This document shows, in pieces, positions 36,177-44,156 of a stretch of DNA of 64,000 nucleotides. The DNA is from Leclercia adecarboxylata. GTDB lineage: Bacteria; Pseudomonadota; Gammaproteobacteria; Enterobacterales; Enterobacteriaceae. The notes under the pieces were generated by a model that was not told the origin of the DNA, searched no databases, and worked only from the letters and a program-made list of their open reading frames with translations. A program made the translations under genes and the position numbers. The stretch covers positions 175,501 to 239,500 of the forward strand of contig DERO01000007.1 of assembly GCA_002360945.1 (NCBI GenBank), in the 5' to 3' direction. The stretch's first letter is position 1, and every line of letters begins with the position of its first letter.

Positions 36177-37261
36177 TGAAACTCCGCAGGTATATTAATT
36201 CGCTCAGAATTCTTCCCATTCCAGCACCAATGGTCGGTTCTGGATTCTGAAAAACCTTTCGTTGATGTATTTACAAGCGCATCAAGAATATGCTGAGAAG
36301 TAAGCTTTTCGGCATATTTACCAAAGCGATGGTATAACTCAAAACCAATCTTCATGCTTGTAACATCATCCAGAGTATCATCACCCATAGCACCCGGGGT
36401 CATATTTTGTTCCCAGGTAGAACCTTTCAATAATAGCTCTTCAGAAAACCCAACACTTAGCCCCACATATCCATAATGGATATTTGACCAGACATCCAAG
36501 TAAAAATCATACTCTTTATATTTATGATAGTAGCTTTCTGACATTTGTTTTGATTCCAAAGGCCGAGTTACCGCAACTGATTTAAATTTTTTCCTTATTA
36601 TTGGTTTATGGTCCCAGGTAGAGCCCGTTTTTACGGTCTGATACCAGACAGCCATTGCAGCAGGCAAATCCGGTTTTGGATATGGAGCCAACTTTGCATA
36701 AAAAGGGAGTTTATTCCACTCGACAAGCCTTTGGTTTAAAGTATCCTCGTCGATTAAATATCTGATTGTGTCTGCAGTCTGACTTCTGACGTTCGTCTTA
36801 ATTTCTTTGAGTATATAGTCAGCAACTTTTATCGCGCCATCAGTATGCTGACAATGCAGCTTACTCTTAAGATCTGACGATTGCCCGTTAGACGTTACTG
36901 ATGGAGTAGTTGTCGGTGAAGTTGCTGTAGATGTAGATGTGGCTGCCGTTGTTCCCCCTGCAGAATTAGCACTCCCTCCACTCTTCTCGTACGTATCATC
37001 CATCATTGACGGAATTAACTTCGCCTTACACGGACAGGTGCTGTAGCTGTCGAGAGTCCCGGCCATTCGTCTGCCGTGTATGGTATCGTTATCGATGCCA
37101 CCGGCTACCTTGTAAAGCCCTACAAATTGACCGCAGGTCACGCCGTCCTGTTCCCGGGCAACAGGTTTACCAAACAGAGTGTGATCTTCTGCGCCCGTGA
37201 TAATTCTCCCGCCGCAGGTCGTTTTGTCGCCCTGCACCAGATAAAAGCCTTTTGCTGGCAT
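36173..37261 (-). CDS. PAAR-tipped T6SS effector with C-terminal toxin domain
   Basis: 362 residues from ATG 37261 (AAGGA upstream; the longer frame runs into tssA). Residues 1-92 are a PAAR domain (GDKTTCGG, CPCKAKLIP) that caps the VgrG spike. Residues 94-127 are a Ser/Thr/Gly linker. Residues 128-362 are a separate domain with WDHK (216-219), DVWSNIHYGYVG (256-267) and DHWCW near the end. The NIHYGYVG block recalls the polymorphic toxin type 44 family (Ntox44), a match from memory. Coupled to a downstream gene encoding an exported protein, its likely immunity partner. Confidence 0.85.
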   Translation of the reverse strand: MPAKGFYLVQGDKTTCGGRIITGAEDHTLFGKPVAREQDGVTCGQFVGLYKVAGGIDNDTIHGRRMAGTLDSYSTCPCKAKLIPSMMDDTYEKSGGSANSAGGTTAATSTSTATSPTTTPSVTSNGQSSDLKSKLHCQHTDGAIKVADYILKEIKTNVRSQTADTIRYLIDEDTLNQRLVEWNKLPFYAKLAPYPKPDLPAAMAVWYQTVKTGSTWDHKPIIRKKFKSVAVTRPLESKQMSESYYHKYKEYDFYLDVWSNIHYGYVGLSVGFSEELLLKGSTWEQNMTPGAMGDDTLDDVTSMKIGFELYHRFGKYAEKLTSQHILDALVNTSTKGFSESRTDHWCWNGKNSERINIPAEFQ

Positions 37262-37293
37262 ACGTTTTTCCTTTTCGCTGAATTCAGTCCTGG

Positions 37294-38895
37294 TTACCCG
37301 CAAAGTACTGCACTGCCTGCCGGGTCAAGTGCAATCAGACCGGCCAGAAGTTGGTCCATCTCTGGCTGAAGCCATGCCTTATCGGTTTCACTGCGTGCGG
37401 CTTTCATGCGCAGCAGCCTGAGGCGTCGCGATTTCACTTCAAACAATAGCGCCGGCGTCCACTGCGTGAGGGTGATGGACTGTGCTGCGCCGTCAAGTTC
37501 ACCCAGCAGGTGCAGGGCCAGTTCATTTTTACCCTTCTGCTCCGCCACACGGGCCATTAACAAACGCAGCAACCATTTATCTTTTGTGGTGTCGGTGCCC
37601 GGGCGTGTCTGCAGCCAGTGAAGTGTGACATCCAGACCGTCAGTGTCCGCTTTCTCCAGCGCCTCTGGTTCAAGGGCCAGGATATCGTTGTCAGTCGTAC
37701 TGGAGACACTGACCGGCTTATCCCGCCAGCCGGTCATATCGTCCAGCACGCTCTGGTTTATCCAGTTCAGCGTAACCTCATCGGCAAACGGCGTACCGTC
37801 ATTAAAGGCCAGGGTTTCAAGCCCGGTGAGGCGGCGCAGCAGTCCTTTCAGGTCGGCGGTGATGATGTCAGCCAGCACATTCTGCCCCGACTTCATCAGG
37901 GCCTGATGGATATACCATTGCAAATCCAGCCAGAGGTGATTGGCGCCACGTGAGAAGGTGCTGTCCGCCTGCTCCAGTATCTCCAGCCAGCTCTGCTGTA
38001 AATACAGGCGTTTGAGCATAGCCCGCTGGTCAGCCCGCGGCGGTTCGATACGCGTTTTCCCTTCGGCATCCGGAGCCGGGATAGCACTCAGCGTGTCATG
38101 ACGCAGACTTTTCATCAGCCGATGCGCCGCAAGCCAGCCATCGGGTTGCTCACGAAGATACTCCGTCAGGGTTCGGGCCTGGGCCAGTAAATCCTGACCG
38201 GACGTGATGCGGCTCAGGACCGGTGCGTCATGCTCTGTCGTGAATGATGAACTTTGTGACTGAGCCTTGTTACCGATGTTCTGCGGTACAACCGCATCCA
38301 CACCACCGGCCTTTATCAGGCGGGAGACCAGCGCGCTGTAAAGGGCATTCAACTCCGGCCTTGACGCCTCCAGCTCTGTCCCTAGACTGTCGCGGATAAG
38401 CAGCAGCGCACCAACAGTGCGCAGGGCATCGTCACGGACCACTTCCGGCCAGAGTGACAGACTGTCGAGAACACGGGAGCCTGCGAGCCACTCCAGCGCC
38501 GGTTTACGGCTTCGCTCACGCTGCGGATGAAGCTGTGTTCCATAGCGCTGCAGCAATCCCGCCATTAGTTCAAGCCCTTCAGCAAAACCGGTTTCGCCGT
38601 CCTGATGCAGGCGCGCCCAGCAGTAGTAAGTGGCAACCCGGATATCTTTGGCCGCAGTGGTCAGCACCTTTTCAGCCAGCTGGCAAATCAGACCTGTATC
38701 GATGCCGGAAAGTTTATTAACTTCCTCGCGGATGCGCTGGAAGTCATCGTCATATCCCGGGTCTTCACCCGTCGGACGGGTATCGCTGACCGGGGCAAGC
38801 CAGGGCTGCCAGCTTTCCGTGCGTGACTGCGCCTGCTGTCGCAGCAGGGTTTCATCTGTCTGACAGGCGGAGACCAGATTCTGCAGAGTGCCCAT
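37294..38895 (-). CDS. tssA: TssA, T6SS cap/assembly protein
   Basis: 533 residues. The N-terminal ImpA_N domain (about 40-160; GEDPGYDDDFQRIREEVNKL) is followed by a middle domain and a C-terminal VgrG-independent helical domain (LEILEQADSTFSRGANHLWLDLQWY, LLRLLMARVAEQKGKNELALHLL). TssA coordinates baseplate and sheath growth. Its ATG shares one base with the tssM stop (TAATG). Confidence 0.93.
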   Translation of the reverse strand: MGTLQNLVSACQTDETLLRQQAQSRTESWQPWLAPVSDTRPTGEDPGYDDDFQRIREEVNKLSGIDTGLICQLAEKVLTTAAKDIRVATYYCWARLHQDGETGFAEGLELMAGLLQRYGTQLHPQRERSRKPALEWLAGSRVLDSLSLWPEVVRDDALRTVGALLLIRDSLGTELEASRPELNALYSALVSRLIKAGGVDAVVPQNIGNKAQSQSSSFTTEHDAPVLSRITSGQDLLAQARTLTEYLREQPDGWLAAHRLMKSLRHDTLSAIPAPDAEGKTRIEPPRADQRAMLKRLYLQQSWLEILEQADSTFSRGANHLWLDLQWYIHQALMKSGQNVLADIITADLKGLLRRLTGLETLAFNDGTPFADEVTLNWINQSVLDDMTGWRDKPVSVSSTTDNDILALEPEALEKADTDGLDVTLHWLQTRPGTDTTKDKWLLRLLMARVAEQKGKNELALHLLGELDGAAQSITLTQWTPALLFEVKSRRLRLLRMKAARSETDKAWLQPEMDQLLAGLIALDPAGSAVLCG

Positions 38896-41800
38896 TATTC
38901 CATCCCGTTCGTGTCATTGTTTCCGTTATCTGCCATCAGTGCCTGCGCAGTAGCGGCGCTGTCGACGCTGAATATCTGGTCCGGCAACGTGAACCCGCGA
39001 AGTGCCAGTAACGCCAGCGGACCGCTGCCAAGCTGTGAGCGCAGCACCCACTGCAGGGTACGACCATCAGGAGCAGTGAAGTTCATCATCCACTGGCTGC
39101 GGTCAAGCTGCTGGCGTTTGCCCTGATCCAGCCAGCGAATGAAGCCCCAGGTTCCGCTGTAATCCCCGAACAGGCGCGCCCCGGCGTTGACCGTAGTCCA
39201 GGTCAGCATTGTCCCCGGCCTGTACGTCTCTCCCGGCCAGCGGAAGCTCTGCCAGTCGGCCATCTGGTTGAAGTAATGCAGCTTTTGTCCATCGATGGTC
39301 AGCTGGGTTTCTACTACCTGCGGTACAGGGCGTGCCTGCAGCTCAAAGCTGATGCCCTGGCTTCCATCGGTAAACAGAATGTCTGACAGCTGGCTCAACT
39401 GGTTAACCGCCCGCAGGAAGGCCGGGTTAAAGCTCAGCCCCTGGCTGTTGACCTTATCCGGTATCCACTGGCTGCCCTCTTTGTGCAGCACGCCGCTGAG
39501 CTCTGTGGTCAGGAAGCGCTCTATACGCCCGCTGTCCTTGCGCACAAACTCCGCCAGCATCGGCAGGGAAGCATCACTTTTGCTGACCGCAAACGGGAAA
39601 CGTCCGTCAAAGGCAGTTTGCCAGTTCGCGACAACCGAGCGGCTCCATTTATCATTCAGGCTGGCTGCCGACGGCTGAAGCACGGTCTCCCAGGCCTGGG
39701 TCAGCGGCTGGACAAACATCGTGCTGCCAAAACCGCTCCACTCCTCACCGAGGCTTGCCGAAATCAGGCTGCCGTACTGCCGGGTGTCGATGAGGTCCAC
39801 GCTTTTGCCCTGGAACACGGTCTGCGCCAGGGTCTGCATCATCGCCTGCGGGTCTGAGGCGCTGGCCACCTGTTGAAGTCGCAGACGCACCCGGGTGATA
39901 CGGGTCAGCCAGGTCTGCAGGCTCAGTGAGTTATCCGCCGACATGACGTTGCTGCCTTTGTTCTTACCAAGCAGCTGAAGCAGCGGGCCGAAAGTTTCAT
40001 CCAGCGGCCCCTGCGGCCCTGACGCAGACTGGTCAATCGCAGGTTTATCTTTTCCGCCCACGAGATCTTTAGCCGATTTGATGATGGAGTCCGAAAGACC
40101 TTCGCTTTGCTGGCCGGTCTGTCCCTGCCAGGCGAGGGTATTCATCAGGGCAATCAGCGGCGACTGTCGCACATCACTCATTAGCGTAAGCTGGTCGGTG
40201 ACGTCAGCGATGGTGTTCGCCGGATTAAGTTGCAGGCTGTTGAGGAAACTCAGCCAGCTGCCGGCAAAGTCGGTGAAGTAACGTTGTGTCAGACGGGCTT
40301 TCAGCGCTTCCGGCGACAGGTCAGCTGATATCGATTTATGGGAATCACTTAATACCCAGTCGATTTCGTCCCGGCGGGAATTTGCTGCTTTCTCGATGGC
40401 CTGCTGAATCCCCCCTTCCCAGGCCTGGCGGGTGAACATGCCCGGTACCACCTCTTCGGTGGTGAACAGTCGCCGCGCGTCGGTACTGCTGGTCATATCT
40501 TCCAGAGAAACATCGGCAAAGTTACGACGCACGGATTTGAGCATGTTCTCATACAGGGTGGTTTCAGCATTACGTCGTCCAATTTGCTGTAACAGCACCT
40601 GACGGCTATGGCTGACCAGCTGTGTGTCCGGCGTGATTTTCCACCGTGGCTGTTCTGGCAGTCCGGAGATGTAGAAGGCCCACAAATCCGGGGACAGACT
40701 TTGCCATAGGCCGGTGGAAATGCCCGTTCGCGTCGGCTGAACGGCTTTCAGGGTCTGTGCATAGAATGCGCCGTCGGCTTTATCCGGACGGGCCATCATC
40801 AGCCAGGCTTTCAGCTGGTCATAGCCCGGTTTCGCCAGCTGTGCCCGCTGGTCGCTGTTAGGCGCAGAGTTTGCCAACGCGCTGAGCTTCTGCTTAAGCA
40901 CCTCATTTGCCGGGTCGCGTATCAGGCGATTGTTCGCCACGCCGTACCAGGGCAGCATCGCGTCGAGCAACTGCCGGTTATGGTCCAGACCGAAGCGTTG
41001 ATACCATGGCGCACCATTCTGAATACGGTCCCGCAGGCGGCCGGCATCATTACGCAGAGTATGCAGGGCCGTCAGCAGCTCATCCGATACGGAAGGATGT
41101 TCCACCAGAGCATGAGCCTGCTGTGCAACAGAGACTATCTGTGACCGGTTAACCGCAAACGACAGCAGCGTCCCTGCCCCCCAGACACCAATGATGGCCA
41201 TCAGCGTCCAGGCGAGCGTCTGCTCCCACGCCATACCGACACGGCGGCCACGCACGCGGGTACAATCATCAACAATACCCTGCCAGGTCACCGGCAGGGT
41301 CAGCGCATGGCGTTGTGACCCCGGGACATATTTCTCAGCATCGGCTGTCCCGTCTGACGAATGCGTGGGTTTATTCTCCGGCAGGCTGAACATCAGGCCC
41401 CGCAGCGGAACGCGCTGCTGGGAGGTATAGAGCCATGGCACCAGCTGCTGAGCCCGGCGGGCGATACCACCCTCTTTCAGGTGCTGGCCCAGGCGCAGCA
41501 GGAAGTCGTGGCGGTTGTCCTCAGCGATCTGACTCATTCCCTGCGACCGCAGGGCCGGCAGCATCAGCTCCAGCTGGCGGATAACATCGTTTTCATTTGC
41601 GCGCAGGGGAAAGCTTGCGCCTACCGCCTGCTCAGGACGCGTGTCCTGCGACCAGTGACTACTGCACAGCTGCCACAGCCAGACCGGGGCGGAATAACGC
41701 AGCAGTTCGCTGATTTTTTCCAGGCCGCGTAAATCATTGTCGCTGATTTGTGTGGTCAGCTTAAGCGACTCAGGCAGCACACGGATAATCCCGTCCAGCG

Positions 41801-42368
41801 GGCGTACGCGGCGCAGTTTGCGCAGCGCGGTGTATTTTTCGCGGTCAGGCTCTGATGTCAGGCTGCCGCCGTAAATCAGCACGGTGCGGTTGCCTTCAAG
41901 CCACTGCTGCTGTTGCAGGCCGGGAACCAGTTGTTCGATTGCCGCCTCATCGCCAGTGATTAACAGCAGACGGGTTTTGCTGCGCCAGTAAAGACTAATA
42001 CGGGAACGGAGATGCGTCCGAATCCTGTCACACATAGCCACCGCAGGGTGAACAGGGGCTCTATCATTTTCCCGCTTCTTTTTGTCATCATCACCACTGG
42101 TATCGTCGACAAGCGCATTAAACTCCTTTTTACCGGCACTGAGAGCAGCCCACAGGTGCACAACCAGCATGATAAATGTGCATCCGGAAATGCAGCCTCC
42201 GCCAATCAGCCAGTAAATTTGCTGCTTATTACCGTCTACCATTCCGGCCATTTCCGGATACTTCCAGACAATAAACGTCATTGCTACAAAGAGTAAAAAG
42301 AGAATGAATGCGACAAAAAGATAGCGGCCTTCCGTAGTCTTCGGTGCAAAAGCAAAAGGTAGCTTCAC
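38895..42368 (-). CDS. tssM: TssM, inner-membrane IcmF-type protein
   Basis: 1157 residues from a GTG at 42368, chosen for AGGAG at seven bases and the GTGA overlap with the upstream gene. Two N-terminal membrane segments (about 18-40 and 48-72), a cytoplasmic domain, a third segment (about residues 398-420, LAWTLMAIIGVWGAGTLLSFAV) and a ~730-residue periplasmic part that binds TssJ. The cytoplasmic domain has no Walker A (GxxxxGKS/T): where it should be, the sequence reads RLLLITGDEAAIEQL. With TssL and TssJ it forms the trans-envelope complex. Confidence 0.93.
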   Translation of the reverse strand: MKLPFAFAPKTTEGRYLFVAFILFLLFVAMTFIVWKYPEMAGMVDGNKQQIYWLIGGGCISGCTFIMLVVHLWAALSAGKKEFNALVDDTSGDDDKKKRENDRAPVHPAVAMCDRIRTHLRSRISLYWRSKTRLLLITGDEAAIEQLVPGLQQQQWLEGNRTVLIYGGSLTSEPDREKYTALRKLRRVRPLDGIIRVLPESLKLTTQISDNDLRGLEKISELLRYSAPVWLWQLCSSHWSQDTRPEQAVGASFPLRANENDVIRQLELMLPALRSQGMSQIAEDNRHDFLLRLGQHLKEGGIARRAQQLVPWLYTSQQRVPLRGLMFSLPENKPTHSSDGTADAEKYVPGSQRHALTLPVTWQGIVDDCTRVRGRRVGMAWEQTLAWTLMAIIGVWGAGTLLSFAVNRSQIVSVAQQAHALVEHPSVSDELLTALHTLRNDAGRLRDRIQNGAPWYQRFGLDHNRQLLDAMLPWYGVANNRLIRDPANEVLKQKLSALANSAPNSDQRAQLAKPGYDQLKAWLMMARPDKADGAFYAQTLKAVQPTRTGISTGLWQSLSPDLWAFYISGLPEQPRWKITPDTQLVSHSRQVLLQQIGRRNAETTLYENMLKSVRRNFADVSLEDMTSSTDARRLFTTEEVVPGMFTRQAWEGGIQQAIEKAANSRRDEIDWVLSDSHKSISADLSPEALKARLTQRYFTDFAGSWLSFLNSLQLNPANTIADVTDQLTLMSDVRQSPLIALMNTLAWQGQTGQQSEGLSDSIIKSAKDLVGGKDKPAIDQSASGPQGPLDETFGPLLQLLGKNKGSNVMSADNSLSLQTWLTRITRVRLRLQQVASASDPQAMMQTLAQTVFQGKSVDLIDTRQYGSLISASLGEEWSGFGSTMFVQPLTQAWETVLQPSAASLNDKWSRSVVANWQTAFDGRFPFAVSKSDASLPMLAEFVRKDSGRIERFLTTELSGVLHKEGSQWIPDKVNSQGLSFNPAFLRAVNQLSQLSDILFTDGSQGISFELQARPVPQVVETQLTIDGQKLHYFNQMADWQSFRWPGETYRPGTMLTWTTVNAGARLFGDYSGTWGFIRWLDQGKRQQLDRSQWMMNFTAPDGRTLQWVLRSQLGSGPLALLALRGFTLPDQIFSVDSAATAQALMADNGNNDTNGME

Positions 42369-43573
42369 GTATCCATCTCCTGTCGGGAAGCAATCGGGGT
42401 AATGAGCGTGCTCCACAGCACATTCTTTGTGGTATCGCCACAGATAACCATCTGTGGTAACTGTGTTTGTCGGGAGATTTCAGTGGCGGCAGCGATGGCC
42501 AGCCAGGGGGCTGCGGCTGCGGCACGTCCCATAGACATATCGAGTGAAATGACGGAGTCGTCCGCTACAGACTGCGCAGGATGTGCATTCTGACACGCGA
42601 TAACTTCTGCGTGCTGCTCACCCGTTAGTCCGGCAAGCCATAAATTTTTAACGATATTTCCTTTGAGCGGGACGTTATAGGCGGCCATGTTCATCCCCTC
42701 GCTCAGTTCACCTGGAGGGGAAGCATCTGGCCGGTGCAGCAGCGCGAGAGGTTCGAGTGCCTCCTGTGTCAGGCGGTTGCCCAGAAGCAGTGCAACAGCG
42801 GCTTCTGCAGTATTGCTTGATGCAACCGGATCAATCTGGATACCAACTATCAATAACATCACTTCATCTTTAATGCGGTGATCAAGCCAGTGGCTGACCA
42901 CTCCCGGCCCATTGCTGTCCAAATACTCAACAGCGCAGGTTAATCCACTTTCCTGCCAGGCTTCCTGCCAAATCTCCCGAACCGCAGCGAATGACAAAGA
43001 TGACGAGATATCAAGAATGACTGCCAGTGAGGCATTTTCCGGGAACTGACCAACTGGCAGATCAGCAATGAGTTCAGAAAACAGACGTGAGACAACCAGC
43101 CCAGGAGTCTCTCCTGGCTCTGTCGTAATACGGCTCAGTCTCTTGCCTTTTTCACCTTTCCAGTCCGACTGAGAAATGATAATGCTGTGGTTATTGAGTA
43201 TCTCAACAGCGACAGAACCCTGTTTGTCTTTCTGATGGGCAGTTATAAATGTCATATTCAGTATCTGAAGCGCGCGGCGTGCTTTACGGGTCTCACTTAA
43301 GATCCAATGTTCCCGGCGCCGATCAAAACTATTCGCTTTACTGTCATGTAATGACCAGGCCCACATGCGAAAACCGAAACTTACAATCCATACAACAACA
43401 GGCGTGCCAATAGCAAGTAACCAGAAGTGTCTGGTATCGATGTAGCGTCCGAATATACGCATGAGGATCACGCTAATAACCAACATTCCCGTCAGAACGA
43501 CAAACCAGCGGGATGTTTTTGGTGGAACTGGTCGTGGATAACATTCAGGAAGATGTTTAAGGGAATAGAACAT
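42365..43573 (-). CDS. T6SS-linked membrane protein of unknown function, 402 aa
   Basis: Two membrane segments near residues 23-42 and 50-70, then a ~330-residue soluble domain with no catalytic motif that I can name (LDISSSLSFAAVREIWQEAW; a late Ala-rich block AAAAAPWLAIAAATE). It is coupled to tssM by a GTGA overlap, so the two products are made together and may interact at the inner membrane. Similar genes sit next to tssM in related enterobacterial loci, to my recollection, without a tested role. Confidence 0.8.
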   Translation of the reverse strand: MFYSLKHLPECYPRPVPPKTSRWFVVLTGMLVISVILMRIFGRYIDTRHFWLLAIGTPVVVWIVSFGFRMWAWSLHDSKANSFDRRREHWILSETRKARRALQILNMTFITAHQKDKQGSVAVEILNNHSIIISQSDWKGEKGKRLSRITTEPGETPGLVVSRLFSELIADLPVGQFPENASLAVILDISSSLSFAAVREIWQEAWQESGLTCAVEYLDSNGPGVVSHWLDHRIKDEVMLLIVGIQIDPVASSNTAEAAVALLLGNRLTQEALEPLALLHRPDASPPGELSEGMNMAAYNVPLKGNIVKNLWLAGLTGEQHAEVIACQNAHPAQSVADDSVISLDMSMGRAAAAAPWLAIAAATEISRQTQLPQMVICGDTTKNVLWSTLITPIASRQEMDT

Positions 43574-43686
43574 ATTTTCTCATCCAACTGCGCACAATAA
43601 AACTTCAAACACTATACTTAACAAGTTCCAAATCAACTGCCCCAGCAAGAATATTACCAAGGGCACCTTTTATTTAAAATAGGAAG

Positions 43687-44154
43687 TTATAATGTTTTGA
43701 TTTTTTTACCGGATTTTGATAGTTGATACACTTCCTTAATTAAATATTTATTTTTCTCTAGGACTAAGTGATATTCAAAATGATCCATGTCATCATCTGT
43801 CTCTCCAAATCTAGACGGCACACCAGTTACGATTATGATTTCTTGGTTGTTTGTTTTTGTGCCAATTACTCTCTCCCCACCGGAAACATGCAAGGAATAT
43901 TGCCCATACGAATTATAACCAATTCTGCCAGAAGATTGAGTGCAATATTTATTCAGTAATTTAATATACTCTTCTTTTGCCTGAAAACCAGTATCTTCAT
44001 TTAAATTTTGCGTTGCAAATTGATTCCACTGCTCATAGTCACTTATAAAATCAATGACTGTTTGTTGAGGAGTTAGTTTTGAATTTGAACTCATTGCAAA
44101 AAATGAGAAGATGATTAATACAAATAATACGATTAACAACTTTATAGATTTCAT
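43687..44154 (-). CDS. Probable immunity protein of the GH19 effector, 155 aa
   Basis: An N-terminal membrane anchor or signal (MKSIKLLIVLFVLIIFSFFA) is followed by a domain that looks NTF2-like (TPQQTVIDFISDYEQWNQFATQN, then beta strands HFEYHLVLEKNKYLIKEVY). It starts two bases after the stop of the peptidoglycan effector and is AT-rich. Periplasmic location fits protection from a wall-degrading toxin. The immunity role is inferred from position. Confidence 0.75.
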   Translation of the reverse strand: MKSIKLLIVLFVLIIFSFFAMSSNSKLTPQQTVIDFISDYEQWNQFATQNLNEDTGFQAKEEYIKLLNKYCTQSSGRIGYNSYGQYSLHVSGGERVIGTKTNNQEIIIVTGVPSRFGETDDDMDHFEYHLVLEKNKYLIKEVYQLSKSGKKIKTL

Positions 44155-44156
44155 TT

